64,000 nucleotides of DNA. Origin: Asanoa hainanensis. GTDB lineage: Bacteria; Actinomycetota; Actinomycetes; Mycobacteriales; Micromonosporaceae. The notes beneath the pieces are model-generated. The model was not told the origin of the DNA. It ran no database searches and worked only from the letters and a program-made list of their open reading frames with translations. Made by a program: the position numbers and the translations under genes. Positions 1 to 8,408 of the stretch are shown piece by piece (the stretch's first letter is position 1; each line of letters opens with the position of its first letter). The stretch is from the NCBI RefSeq assembly GCF_900188485.1, contig NZ_FZPH01000011.1, positions 62,001-126,000 on the forward strand, given 5' to 3'.

Positions 1-580
1 CGGGGTCGCCACCACGCTCGGCGGCCAGCACCAGCATCTCGTCGCGGGTCAGGTTCGACTCGTACCCGAAGTTCGGCGTCGTGGAGATGTCGAAGTAGAC
101 GTCGCCGGTGCCGTCCTCCAGGACGTAGGCGGCGCCGTCGGAGAGGAGCTGGACCACGCGGTCCGCGATGGCCGGGATCGACTCGACCGCACCGACGTAG
201 TGGGCCGGCGGGATCATCCGGAGGGCTTCCATGTCCTCGCGGAACAGGGCGGTCTCGCGCATGGCCAGGACGACCCAGTCTTCGCCGTCGCGCTCGGCCC
301 GTTCGAGGAGCGGATCGTCGATGTCCGTTACGTTCTGGACATAACGGACAGGAAAGCCCGCGTCGAGCCAGGCCCGCTGGACCAGGTCGAAGGTGATCAT
401 GGTGGCGGCGTGGCCGAGGTGGGTGGCGTCGTAGGGGGTGATCCCGCAGACGTACATCGTCGCCCCGGTCTCCCGGTCCGGGCTCGTCTCATGTGCGCTG
501 CGCACCGCCGAGTCGAACAACACGAGAGGCTGGCCGGTGCCCGGCAGCCGCGGCACGTCGTGCCCGGTCCAAGACTGCAT
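1..580 (-). CDS. mshC: MshC, cysteine:GlcN-Ins ligase (partial, N-terminal part)
   Basis: The reverse strand from the ATG at 580 reads an N-terminus starting [14 protein letters not shown], followed by [19 protein letters not shown] and a [16 protein letters not shown] stretch. This is the class-I aminoacyl-tRNA-synthetase-like fold of MshC, with THLGH as its HIGH motif and the Cys of YVCGITPYD as a zinc ligand. MshC joins cysteine to GlcN-Ins using ATP in mycothiol synthesis in the cytosol, and only actinomycetes have the pathway. About 193 residues are present; the C-terminal half with the KMSKS loop lies outside the window. CysS is the nearest relative, but the N-terminal extension and wording fit MshC. 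Confidence 0.93.
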   Translation of the reverse strand, partial: MQSWTGHDVPRLPGTGQPLVLFDSAVRSAHETSPDRETGATMYVCGITPYDATHLGHAATMITFDLVQRAWLDAGFPVRYVQNVTDIDDPLLERAERDGEDWVVLAMRETALFREDMEALRMIPPAHYVGAVESIPAIADRVVQLLSDGAAYVLEDGTGDVYFDISTTPNFGYESNLTRDEMLVLAAERGGDP

Positions 581-749
581 TCCGCCAGCCTAACCAGCGC
601 GGTCGGAGACCCGACGGCGGCCAGGGCAGAAAATGATCAAGCGCGGTCCTGCGCCTGGAGTGACGGGTGAGCCGGACCCCGGGACGGGCTGTTAGCTGGT
701 TGGGGGAAGGGCTGGTGCGGGCACCCGAAAAATGTGCAGGATAGGTGCC

Positions 750-941
750 ATGGACTACGAATACGCGCCCCTGCGGTTACCACCGAATGTCGACCGGTCG
801 ACCGCAGAGGCGCAGCTGGCGATCCAGGCGGAGTTCTCCGGCTGGGAGTTGGCCCGGGTGCGCTTGTTCCGGGACGGCACGCGACAGGTGATGCTGCGGC
901 GCCGTCTGGTCAGCAAGACGCAGCCGGGCCTCAGTTACTGA
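750..941 (+). CDS. DUF5703 family small protein
   Basis: This 63-residue protein begins MDYEYAPLRLPPNVDRSTAE and contains SGWELARVRLFRDGTRQVML, the hallmark of the actinobacterial DUF5703 family. The open frame extends to 732, but the ATG at 750 gives the family's usual MDYEY start. The family has no established function. It has no membrane segment or signal peptide and is rich in Arg at the C-terminus. It stands alone, divergent from mshC and convergent with the acidic protein gene at 1038. Confidence 0.8.
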   Translation: MDYEYAPLRLPPNVDRSTAEAQLAIQAEFSGWELARVRLFRDGTRQVMLRRRLVSKTQPGLSY

Positions 942-994
942 ATAGACCGGTCCCCCTGCCGGACGCGGGCCGTCCGGCGACGCAGGCCTGCCAC

Positions 995-1027
995 GACCCC
1001 GCTCCCGGGGTCGCGGGAGCGGGGGTC
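995..1027. terminator. Hairpin between convergent genes
   Basis: A 10-bp perfect stem, CCCCGCTCCC (997-1006) with GGGAGCGGGG (1015-1024), and an 8-nt loop lies between two converging genes. It has no T-tract, as is common in actinomycetes. It could end transcription in both directions. Confidence 0.5.
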
Positions 1028-1037
1028 ACGGGCGCTG

Positions 1038-1739
1038 TCAGGCGGTGCGGGGGTTGTCGTCCTCGTCGTCGCCGTCTTCCTCGTCTTCCGGCAGCGCGCC
1101 GTCGAGGTCGCCCGGCAGGAACGGGTGCTCGTCGAGGCGGCCGACCAGGCGGTCGGTGCCGGCGGGCGTGAACGGGCCCGAGCCGTCGTGCTCGTCGTAG
1201 CTCTCGAGGTCGAGCGCCGTGTTGACCTCGCTGACCATCACCACCCCGTCGAGGGGCTCCAGCTCGGGGACGTCGAGCGCGCTCAGCGATCCGTCGCCGG
1301 CCTGGAGCAGCTCCAGCACCGCCTCGCCGACCGTCTCGACCGGGCCGCCGGCCTCTTCCGGGCCGGCCTCGGCGCGGGCCTCCTCGGCGCGGCGGACCAG
1401 GGCCACCACGCTGGGCACGCGGTAGTCGCGGCGCTGCCGGACCGAGATGACGTGCGGGTGGGCGTCCTTGGCCTCGTCGCCCTCGACGGTCACGCCACCG
1501 AGGGCGCCCTCCACCTCGTCGGGGTCGATGGACTCGACGTCCCAGGGCGTGACCTCGCCGAACGCCTCCAGGAGCAGCTCGTCGTAGTGGTACGACGCGT
1601 TGTTGAGCGTCACGTAGGCCTGCCACACGTCGTCGTCGTCGACCCGGCCGTCGGCGGCCTTCACCGCGGCGAGGTGCGTGCGGGCGGAGGCGATGACCTC
1701 CTCCAGCGCGGCGTCGAGGGAAGCGTGGTCGTCGGTCAT
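1038..1739 (-). CDS. Conserved acidic hypothetical protein
   Basis: This 233-residue soluble protein starts MTDDHASLDAALEEVIASA. It is strongly acidic and ends in a run of Glu, Asp and Gly. The N-terminal third (WQAYVTLNNASYHYDELLLEAF) is predicted helical; the C-terminal part is low-complexity and probably disordered. I see no catalytic motif, signal peptide or membrane segment. Homologues beside M20 peptidases in Micromonosporaceae are sometimes labelled primosomal protein, which nothing here supports. It lies 33 bp downstream of the M20 peptidase gene on the same strand and may share its transcript. Confidence 0.6.
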   Translation of the reverse strand: MTDDHASLDAALEEVIASARTHLAAVKAADGRVDDDDVWQAYVTLNNASYHYDELLLEAFGEVTPWDVESIDPDEVEGALGGVTVEGDEAKDAHPHVISVRQRRDYRVPSVVALVRRAEEARAEAGPEEAGGPVETVGEAVLELLQAGDGSLSALDVPELEPLDGVVMVSEVNTALDLESYDEHDGSGPFTPAGTDRLVGRLDEHPFLPGDLDGALPEDEEDGDDEDDNPRTA

Positions 1740-1772
1740 GGTGTATCCATCCTCGGGAAGAAAGAAGAGCCG

Positions 1773-3089
1773 TCAGCTGGTGCGGAGGAAACGGTCGAGC
1801 ACGCGCGCGCCGAAGCGCAGGCCCTCGACCGGCACCCGCTCGTCGATGCCGTGGAACAGGCCGGCGAAGTTGAGGTCCGGCGGGAGCCGCAGCGGCGCGA
1901 AGCCGAAGCACCGGATGCCGAGGCGCTGCCAGGCCTTGGCGTCGGTGCCGCCGGAGAGCATGTAGGGCACGGCCTTGGCGCCCGGGTCTTCCGCCAGCAG
2001 CGCGGCCGACATCGCGGCGACCAGCGGGCCGTCGAACGTGGTCTCGACCGCCGGCTGGCGCTGGATGTGCGCGATGTCGATGTCGGGGCCGAGCAGGTCG
2101 CGGATCTCCTTGAGGAACGCCTCGGACTGGCCGGGCAGGGTGCGGCAGTCGAGCGTGGCGTGCGCCTGGCTCGGCACCACGTTTTCCTTGTAGCCCGCGT
2201 CGAGCCGGGTCGGGTTGGCCGTGTTGCGCACGGTGGCGCCGACGAAGCCGGCGATCGGGCCGAGCTTGGAGATCGTCGCCTCGGGGTCGGCCGGGTCGAA
2301 CTCGATGCCGAGCAGCTCGGACACCTCGGCCAGGAAGGCCGCGGCGGTGTCGGTCAGGACGATTGGGAACCGGTGCCGGCCGACCCGGGCGACCGCCTCG
2401 GCCAGCGCGGTGACGGCGTTGTCGTCGTGGATCATCGAGCCGTGCCCGGGGCGCCCGTGCGCGGTCGCCCGCAGCCACTGGATGCCCTTCTCGGCGGTCT
2501 GCACGAGGTAGAGCCGGAGGTCTTCGGAGACCGTGAAGGAGAAGCCGCCGACCTCGCCGACCGCCTCGGTGCAGCCCTCCAGCAGGTCGGCGTGGTTGTC
2601 GACCAGGAAGTGCGCGCCGTAGTCGCCGCCGGCCTCCTCGTCGGCCGTGAACGCGAGCACCAGGTCGCGGGGCGGGCGGACGCCCGTGCGCTGCCAGTCG
2701 CGGACCACCGCGAGCACCATGGCGTCGAAGTCCTTCATGTCGACGGCGCCGCGGCCCCACAGGTAGCCGTCGCGGATCTCACCACCGAACGGGTCGACCG
2801 ACCACTCCTGCGGGTCGGCCGGCACCACGTCGAGGTGGCCGTGCACGAGCAGCGCGCCCCGGGACGGGTCGGTGCCGGGGATGCGCGCGACCAGGCTGGT
2901 GCGGCCGGGCGCCGACTCGCGGAGCTCGGCGTCGACACCGACCTCGGCCAGCTTCTCCGCGACGTATTCGGCGGCCACCCGCTCCCCCGCCGAGGTGGCG
3001 TTGTCGCCGGTGTTGGTGGTGTCGATCCGGATCAAATCACGGCACAGGTCGACGACCTCGTCGGCGCTGGAAGGGGTCGGGCTGGTCAT
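1773..3089 (-). CDS. M20 family metallopeptidase (ArgE/DapE-like)
   Basis: This 438-residue cytosolic enzyme has the complete M20 dinuclear zinc site: LLVHGHLDVVPAD (His83, His85 and Asp87 region), GRGAVDMKDFDAM with the bridging Asp, and TADEEAGGDYG with the catalytic Glu pair. SGGTDAKAWQRLGIRCFGFAPL lies near the C-terminus. The family hydrolyses amide bonds of small peptides or acylated amino acids; the substrate here is unknown. The ATG at 3089 was chosen over the upstream in-frame ATG at 3161 because the protein then begins MTSPTPSSADEVVDLCRDLI, as relatives do. The upstream 24 residues are basic and atypical. Confidence 0.88.
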   Translation of the reverse strand: MTSPTPSSADEVVDLCRDLIRIDTTNTGDNATSAGERVAAEYVAEKLAEVGVDAELRESAPGRTSLVARIPGTDPSRGALLVHGHLDVVPADPQEWSVDPFGGEIRDGYLWGRGAVDMKDFDAMVLAVVRDWQRTGVRPPRDLVLAFTADEEAGGDYGAHFLVDNHADLLEGCTEAVGEVGGFSFTVSEDLRLYLVQTAEKGIQWLRATAHGRPGHGSMIHDDNAVTALAEAVARVGRHRFPIVLTDTAAAFLAEVSELLGIEFDPADPEATISKLGPIAGFVGATVRNTANPTRLDAGYKENVVPSQAHATLDCRTLPGQSEAFLKEIRDLLGPDIDIAHIQRQPAVETTFDGPLVAAMSAALLAEDPGAKAVPYMLSGGTDAKAWQRLGIRCFGFAPLRLPPDLNFAGLFHGIDERVPVEGLRFGARVLDRFLRTS

Positions 3090-3153
3090 GCGGTCTTTCT
3101 TACCAGCCCGGCGGCCGGCGCGGCCGACCGGGCACGCACGCCTGTGGATAACG

Positions 3154-4401
3154 TCAGTCACTCTCGGCGCGGGCCGCGAACAGCGACCGCTCGGCCTCGT
3201 TGCGGGTCAGCGCCGCCGCCCGGGCGAACTCCGCCCGCGCCTCGGCGGCCCGGCCCAGGCGGGCCAGCAGGTCGCCGCGGACCGCCGGCAACTGTGGATA
3301 GTCGCGCAGCGACTTCTCCGCCGCCACCGCGTCGACCAGGGCCAGGCCACGGGCCGGATCACCGGCCATCCCGTACGCGACCGCCTGGTTGACCCGCAGC
3401 ACCGGCGAGGGCCGCAGGTGGAACAGCACCTCGTAGAGGGCCGCGACGCGCTCCCAGTCGGTGTCCTCATGGGAGCGGGCCCGGGCGTGGCAGGCGGCGA
3501 TCTCCGCCTCGACCGTGTAGGCCCCGCCGCCGAGGTCGCCGGCCAGGGCCAGCGCGGCCAGCCCGCGCCGGATCAGCAGCCGGTCCCACCGGCGGCGGTC
3601 CTGGTCCGGCAGCAGCACGGGTCGCCCGTCCGGGTCGACCCGGGCCGGCAGCCGCGACGCCTGGAGCTCCATCAACGCGGTCAGCCCGTGCACCTCGGGC
3701 TCGCGTGGCAGCAGGCCCTGCAACAGCCGCCCCAGCCGCACCGCCTCGTCGGCGAGCTCCGGCCGGACCCAGACCGGGCCGCCCGTGGCCGCGTACCCCT
3801 CGTTGAAGATCAGATAGACCGTGGCCAGCACCGACGCGAGCCTCGGGGCCAGCTCGGCGGCGGGCGGCAGGGCGAACTCCACTCCCGCGAGGGCCTTCTT
3901 GGCCCGGGTCAGCCGGGCCGCCATGGTGGGCTCGGGCACCAGGAACCCACGGGCGATCTCGGCGGTCGTCAGCCCGCCCAGCAGCCGCAGGGTCAGGCCT
4001 ACCCGGGACTCGGCGGGCAGCGCCGGATGGCAGACCGCGAAGATCAGGCGGAGCAGGTCGTCGCCGATCTTGCCCTCGTCGAGCACCGCGTCGTACCCGC
4101 CGTCGTCGGTCTCGGCGACCCCACCGGCGACGAGCCGCAGCTTCGCCGCGTAGTTCTGCCGGCGGCGGATCTGGTCGATCGCCCGGTGCCGGGAGGTGGC
4201 GAGCAACCACGGACCCGGATCATCGGGTACGCCGTCGCGCGGCCACTGCTCCAGCGCCACCACCAGGGTGTCCTGGGCGATCTCCTCCGCGAGCCCGATG
4301 TCGCCGGTCAGCCGGGCGAGCACCGCCACGATCCGGGCGGCCTCGATCCGCCACACCGCCTCGACGGTCCGGTGTACCAAAGCGGGATCGGCGGCCCCCA
4401 T
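3154..4401 (-). CDS. ECF42-type RNA polymerase sigma factor with DUF6596 C-terminal domain
   Basis: This 415-residue sigma factor has region 2 near residues 10-80 (GDIGLAEEIAQDTLVVALEQWP), region 4 near 125-180 (LLGGLTTAEIARGFLVPEPT), and a long C-terminal extension rich in helical repeats (YLIFNEGYAA, VRLGRLLQGLL, HLRPSPVLRVNQAVAYGMAG). That extension is typical of ECF42, where it replaces an anti-sigma factor in controlling activity. ECF42 genes sit beside DGPF/YciI genes, and one lies 20 bp upstream here in the same operon. The ATG at 4401 gives the usual N-terminus; the open frame runs further upstream without support. Confidence 0.9.
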   Translation of the reverse strand: MGAADPALVHRTVEAVWRIEAARIVAVLARLTGDIGLAEEIAQDTLVVALEQWPRDGVPDDPGPWLLATSRHRAIDQIRRRQNYAAKLRLVAGGVAETDDGGYDAVLDEGKIGDDLLRLIFAVCHPALPAESRVGLTLRLLGGLTTAEIARGFLVPEPTMAARLTRAKKALAGVEFALPPAAELAPRLASVLATVYLIFNEGYAATGGPVWVRPELADEAVRLGRLLQGLLPREPEVHGLTALMELQASRLPARVDPDGRPVLLPDQDRRRWDRLLIRRGLAALALAGDLGGGAYTVEAEIAACHARARSHEDTDWERVAALYEVLFHLRPSPVLRVNQAVAYGMAGDPARGLALVDAVAAEKSLRDYPQLPAVRGDLLARLGRAAEARAEFARAAALTRNEAERSLFAARAESD

Positions 4402-4421
4402 GGCCGCCGATCCTGCCACGC

Positions 4422-4787
4422 TCAGGGTTGGAAATCCTCCGGACCCATCACCTTGAGGACCTGCGACTCCCCCTCCCAGCCGGGCCAGAGGTCGCGGTGG
4501 GCGCGCATGAAGCGGGAGGTCCACTCGACGGCCTCGGCCTTGTCACGCACGTCGTACACGGCGTAGCTGATCACCTCCTTGGCCTCGGCGAACGGCCCGT
4601 CGGTGACGGTGAGCTCGCCGCCGGCCACCCCGACCCGGGAGGCGAAGGTGCTCGGCGAGAGGCCGGCCTGGTCGACGAGGGCGCCGGAGTTGGTGGCCTC
4701 CTCGCCCAGCTTCATGATCGCCTCCATGAGCTCCGGTGGCGGTGGGGTGTTCGGACGGGTCGCGGTGAGCAGGGCGATGTAGCGCAT
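4422..4787 (-). CDS. YciI/DGPF domain protein
   Basis: This 121-residue protein begins MRYIALLTATRPNTPPPPELM and carries the defining DGPF motif in LTVTDGPFAEAKEVISYAVYDV. It has a ferredoxin-like alpha-plus-beta fold with no membrane segment. Such proteins are the standard partners and presumed targets of ECF42 sigma factors; their chemistry is not established. A strong SD (AGGAGGAAAAG) precedes the ATG. It is the middle gene of a DUF998-DGPF-sigma run read leftward with 18- and 20-bp gaps. Confidence 0.87.
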   Translation of the reverse strand: MRYIALLTATRPNTPPPPELMEAIMKLGEEATNSGALVDQAGLSPSTFASRVGVAGGELTVTDGPFAEAKEVISYAVYDVRDKAEAVEWTSRFMRAHRDLWPGWEGESQVLKVMGPEDFQP

Positions 4788-4805
4788 GACTTTTCCTCCT
4801 CAGAC

Positions 4806-5432
4806 TTAGCTGACGGCGCGGTAGAGACGGACAGAGACGGCGGTCAGCCACGCGGAGACCAACAGCACGCCGGCCGTGAACGTGACCATTCCCCACGGCG
4901 CGCCGCCGCTGGCGTTCATGGCCAGGAAGCTCGCGACGAACAGCACCCCGACCGCCCGCGAGAGCAGCGGGAAGCCGGACCGGCCGGCGAGCAGGAAGCA
5001 GGCGATGGCCAGGCCGACGAAGCCGACACCGCCGGCCGCGAGGTGGACCAGGCCGTGCCAGCTGATCGTGCCGCCCGCCGAGCCCGGCGGGAAGCCGGCG
5101 CCCGGGTCGGCGCGGAACAGACCGGCCACGACCATCCCCACACCGTAGATACCCAGCGGGACGGCGCCACGACCGACGGCGCGCCGGACACCGACGGCCG
5201 CCGCGATGACCATGAGACCGGAAACGATCAGGTTCGTGGTCTGGATCCAACCCAGGTCGCCGTTCTGCAACATGCTCCAGGCGTGCCGCGTCGGGTCGAA
5301 ACCCTCCCGGGTGTACGCCTGTGCCAGCGCGACGCCGACGTACAGCGGACCGGCGATCACGCCGTACCCGAGCAGGCTCTTCGTCACCCGCTCGGCGAGA
5401 GCGGGCGTCGCGCAGGCGGTCGTGGTGGTCAT
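4806..5432 (-). CDS. DUF998 family integral membrane protein
   Basis: This 208-residue protein has about six hydrophobic segments, including LLGYGVIAGPLYVGVALAQ, NLIVSGLMVIAAAVGV and IYGVGMVVAGLFRADPG. The conserved GYGVIAGPLY start and FRADPGAGFPPG loop fit DUF998. The function is unknown. It is first in the operon with the DGPF protein and ECF42 sigma factor, so it is probably co-regulated with them. A GAAGGAGAT ribosome site sits 7 bp before the ATG. Confidence 0.75.
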   Translation of the reverse strand: MTTTTACATPALAERVTKSLLGYGVIAGPLYVGVALAQAYTREGFDPTRHAWSMLQNGDLGWIQTTNLIVSGLMVIAAAVGVRRAVGRGAVPLGIYGVGMVVAGLFRADPGAGFPPGSAGGTISWHGLVHLAAGGVGFVGLAIACFLLAGRSGFPLLSRAVGVLFVASFLAMNASGGAPWGMVTFTAGVLLVSAWLTAVSVRLYRAVS

Positions 5433-5450
5433 GTCGATCTCCTTCGTGGG

Positions 5451-5485
5451 CCCGTTCGGGCGCCGTCACCCGTAGCTCGAACGGG
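5451..5485. promoter_or_regulatory. Dyad upstream of the DUF998-DGPF-sigma operon
   Basis: CCCGTTCG (5451-5458) and CGAACGGG (5478-5485) form a perfect 8-bp inverted repeat around 19 bp, directly upstream of the DUF998 start at 5432. It lies between this operon and the divergent LysR gene, so it could be an operator or leader hairpin. Confidence 0.35.
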
Positions 5486-5575
5486 CTTCGCCGGATTCGA
5501 CACATGGACTGGTTTTTTCTGAAAGGAAACATCAAGGTCTTCCGATGAATCGCCCCGGAGTCCTACCGTCACGCT

Positions 5576-6556
5576 ATGAACCTGGAGCTGCGGCACCTGA
5601 GGGTGGTCACCGCGATCGCGGAGACCGGCAGCGTGACCAAGGCCGCCTCCATGCTCGGACTCGCCCAGCCGGCCCTGACCGCCCAGCTCCAGCGGATCGA
5701 GCGGGCCCTCGGCGGGCCGCTGTTCGAGCGCGACCGGCGCGGCGCCCGGCCGACCGCGCTCGGTGAGCTGGTGCTCGACCGGGCCCGGGTGCTGCTGCCG
5801 GCGATGAAGGGGCTCCAGGACGAGGCCGCGCGGCTGGCCGGCGGTGACGCGCTGAGCCGTTACCGGCTGGGCGGGGTCAACAGCCCGATCCTCGGGCGCC
5901 TCGTGCACCGGCTCACGGCCGACCAGCCGACCGCACAGATCAGCACGCACGCGAGCTGGTCGGTCGACGAGCTGGCCCGGATGGTCCTGTCGGGACGGCT
6001 GGACTACTCGCTGTGCGGCGTCTGCGGCGACGCCGTCCCCAGCGCCGAGCTCGGGCTCGCCTGGTGGGTGGTGGCGGTCGACCCCGTCTGGCTGCTGCTG
6101 CCGGAGCACCACGCGCTGGCCGGCCGCACCGAGATCGACCTGGCAGACCTCAGCGAGGAGCGCTGGGTGGCCGCGCCCGGCGACGGCTGCTTCGCCGACT
6201 GCTTCGCGGCCGCGTGCGCGCGGTCCGGCTTCACGCCCCGCAAGGTCTACGAGACCGACCTCAAGGGCAGCATCGACCTGGTCGAGGCCGGCGAGGCGAT
6301 CGCGCTCTGCCAGGCCACCTTCCGGCCCGTGCCCGGCCTGATCACGCGGCCGATCAAGGGCGCGCCGCTGCGCTGGCGCCTGCTGCTCGGCTGGCACGCC
6401 GAGGCGCAGGCGGCCGGGTTCGCCGACCTGATGGTCAAGTACGCGGCCGGTGCGTACGCCGACATCCTCGAGCGCAACCCGGACTACACGGCGTGGCTGC
6501 GCCGGCATCCGGGCTTCGGCGCCCAGCCCAACACGGAGTTCGAGCCGGCGGTATGA
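5576..6556 (+). CDS. LysR family transcriptional regulator
   Basis: This 326-residue regulator has an N-terminal winged helix (residues 1-60: LELRHLRVVTAIAETGSVTK and LGLAQPALTAQLQRIE) and a C-terminal effector domain (about 90-300). The last 30 residues, ending in PNTEFEPAV, are a tail beyond the usual length. It is divergent from the DUF998 operon and tandem with the secreted protease. Either could be a target; LysR regulators most often control the divergent gene. The effector cannot be told from sequence. Confidence 0.92.
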   Translation: MNLELRHLRVVTAIAETGSVTKAASMLGLAQPALTAQLQRIERALGGPLFERDRRGARPTALGELVLDRARVLLPAMKGLQDEAARLAGGDALSRYRLGGVNSPILGRLVHRLTADQPTAQISTHASWSVDELARMVLSGRLDYSLCGVCGDAVPSAELGLAWWVVAVDPVWLLLPEHHALAGRTEIDLADLSEERWVAAPGDGCFADCFAAACARSGFTPRKVYETDLKGSIDLVEAGEAIALCQATFRPVPGLITRPIKGAPLRWRLLLGWHAEAQAAGFADLMVKYAAGAYADILERNPDYTAWLRRHPGFGAQPNTEFEPAV

Positions 6557-6559
6557 GCC

Positions 6560-6577
6560 AGGTGGTATATACCACCT
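6560..6577. promoter_or_regulatory. Perfect 18-bp palindrome upstream of the protease gene
   Basis: AGGTGGTATATACCACCT is a perfect palindrome starting 4 bp after the LysR stop and ending 59 bp before the protease GTG. Its TGGT-N4-ACCA core resembles GntR/HutC-type operators such as the DasR site (TGGTCTAGACCA), with two central differences. A possible -10 (TACGTT, 6593-6598) follows, placing the palindrome around the -35 region, as expected for repression. Confidence 0.6.
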
Positions 6578-6635
6578 TCGATTTTCCCTGGCTACGTTGA
6601 CGGTGCTTTTCCTTTCACCCCCGAAGGAGTGCATC

Positions 6636-8123
6636 GTGAACAGATTCCTTGCCGGCCTGGCAGCGGTGACCCTGCTGCCCGTCGGCATCACCGTCGCCGT
6701 GGCCGCGCCGGCCATGGCCGCACCCGCTGTGCCGGGACCCGCTTCTGCCTCCGGCGAGGCCGCTTCGCCGGAGATGCTCGCCGCGATGCAGCGCGACCTC
6801 GGTCTGACCGCCGCCCAGGCCAAGGTCCGGATCGCCAAGGACGACGCGGCCAGCCGCACCGAGCTGCGCCTGCGCAAGACGCTGGGCAGTTCTTTCGGTG
6901 GCGCGTACCTCACCAGTTCCGGCTCGTTCGTGGTCAACGTGACGTCCTCTTCTCGGATCGCTGAGGTGACCGCGGCCGGGGCGACCGCCAAGGTGGTCAG
7001 TCGGAGCTCGGCGACCCTGGACGCGGTCAAGGCCCGGCTGGACGCCGCTGCGGCTTCGGCGCCCGCGTCGCGCGTACCCGGCTGGTATGTCGATGTCACG
7101 ACCAACCGGGTCGTCGTGCTGGCCAAGGGTGGGACCGCGGCGGCTGCCCGGTTCGTCGCCGCCAGTGGCGCCGACGCGGCCGCGGTGTCGGTCGTCGCCA
7201 CCTCCGAGACACCCCGCCTGCTGTACGACGTACGCGGCGGCGACGCCTACTACATGGGCGGCGGACGCTGTTCCGTCGGCCTGTCCGTCAACGGCGGATT
7301 CGTCACCGCCGGACACTGCGGCACCCGGGGTCAGGCCACGACGGGCTACAACCAGGTCTCCCAGGGGTCGTTCCAGGGCTCCTCGTTCCCGGGCAACGAC
7401 TACGCGTGGGTGTCGGTCAACAGCAACTGGACCCCGCAGCCGTGGGTCAACAACTACAGCGGCGGCAACGTGACCGTGGCGGGCTCCACCGAGGCGGCCG
7501 TCGGCGCGTCCATCTGCCGCTCCGGCTCCACCACTGGCTGGCACTGCGGCACGATCTCCGCGAAGAACCAGACCGTCAACTACTCGCAGGGCTCGGTCAG
7601 CGGCCTGACGCGGACCAACGTCTGCGCCGAGCCGGGCGACTCCGGCGGCGGCTGGATGAGCGGCCAGCAGGGCCAGGGCGTCACCTCCGGCGGGTCGGGC
7701 AACTGCTCCAGCGGCGGCACGACCTACTACCAGCCGGTCAACGAGATCCTCTCGGCGTACGGCCTGACGCTGCGCACCTCCGGCGGCGGCGGCGACCCGA
7801 ACCCGCCGACCGGTTGCTCGGGTTACGAGTTCACCGCGAGCGGCTCGCTGTCCTCCGGCGGCAGCGTCTACCAGCCGAACGGCAGCTACTACTACTCGTC
7901 GCTGTCCGGCACGCACCGCGCCTGCCTGGACGGCCCGAACGGCACGGACTTCGACCTGTACCTGCAGAAGTACAGCGGCTCGACGTGGGTGAACGTGGCA
8001 ACCGGGACGTCGGCCAACCCTGACGAGACGGTGTCCTACAACGGGACCGCCGGTTACTACCGCTACCGGGTGCACGCGTACAGCGGCTCGGGTAGCTACT
8101 CGCTCGGTTATTCGAACCCGTAA
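6636..8123 (+). CDS. Secreted streptogrisin-like S1 serine protease with C-terminal PPC-like domain
   Basis: This 495-residue preproprotein has a signal peptide (MNRFLAGLAAVTLLPVGITV, cleaved near AMA-AP), an alpha-lytic-protease-type prodomain (about 40-190), and a chymotrypsin-fold protease. The triad is visible: His in FVTAGHCGTRG, Asp in GNDYAWVSV and Ser in EPGDSGGGWMSG, with disulfide-forming cysteines. A GGGGDPNPP linker leads to a C-terminal beta domain (CSGYEFTASGSLS to the end) like pre-peptidase C-terminal domains, which help in secretion or substrate binding. The GTG at 6636 follows GAAGGAG by 7 bp; the open frame extending upstream overlaps LysR and is ignored. Confidence 0.93.
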   Translation: MNRFLAGLAAVTLLPVGITVAVAAPAMAAPAVPGPASASGEAASPEMLAAMQRDLGLTAAQAKVRIAKDDAASRTELRLRKTLGSSFGGAYLTSSGSFVVNVTSSSRIAEVTAAGATAKVVSRSSATLDAVKARLDAAAASAPASRVPGWYVDVTTNRVVVLAKGGTAAAARFVAASGADAAAVSVVATSETPRLLYDVRGGDAYYMGGGRCSVGLSVNGGFVTAGHCGTRGQATTGYNQVSQGSFQGSSFPGNDYAWVSVNSNWTPQPWVNNYSGGNVTVAGSTEAAVGASICRSGSTTGWHCGTISAKNQTVNYSQGSVSGLTRTNVCAEPGDSGGGWMSGQQGQGVTSGGSGNCSSGGTTYYQPVNEILSAYGLTLRTSGGGGDPNPPTGCSGYEFTASGSLSSGGSVYQPNGSYYYSSLSGTHRACLDGPNGTDFDLYLQKYSGSTWVNVATGTSANPDETVSYNGTAGYYRYRVHAYSGSGSYSLGYSNP

Positions 8124-8140
8124 TTTCGCTGGCCTTCCTG

Positions 8141-8174
8141 CCCCGCCCACCGCTTTCTTGACGGCTGGGCGGGG
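8141..8174 (+). terminator. Terminator after the protease gene
   Basis: CCCCGCCCA (8141-8149) and TGGGCGGGG (8166-8174) form a perfect 9-bp GC stem with a 16-nt loop, 17 bp after the protease stop. No clear T-tract follows. It ends 13 bp before the next small gene. Confidence 0.6.
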
Positions 8175-8187
8175 TAGGTTGCGGTTC

Positions 8188-8406
8188 ATGACCGACGATC
8201 GTGAGAACGCGCGCCGCGCCGCCGCCGCGCACACCGAGGCGTCCCGCGAGCTCGAGGCGTTCCTGCGCCGGGCGCCGGAGGTGCCGGACGCGGCGGACAT
8301 CGCCGAGTTCACGACGCTGCTGGCCCGCGAGGAAGAGGTCCGCGCGGAGCGCCAGGACGCACTGGACGCGTTCGGGCTGAGCGCACCGAGCATCGACGAG
8401 CCCTAG
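8188..8406 (+). CDS. Small helical hypothetical protein
   Basis: This 72-residue protein begins MTDDRENARRAAAAHTEASR. It is charged and predicted almost wholly helical, with no hydrophobic segment. The ATG at 8188 is preferred over an in-frame ATG at 8158 that falls inside the terminator hairpin. The next gene starts 2 bp after its stop, so the two are probably co-translated. I do not recognise the family. Confidence 0.55.
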   Translation: MTDDRENARRAAAAHTEASRELEAFLRRAPEVPDAADIAEFTTLLAREEEVRAERQDALDAFGLSAPSIDEP

Positions 8407-8408
8407 TT

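Noticed and set aside
1125..3392. Long + strand open frame opposite the M20 peptidase region
   Set aside because: It is the antisense shadow of high-GC3 genes (acidic protein and M20 peptidase), low-complexity and without recognisable domains.
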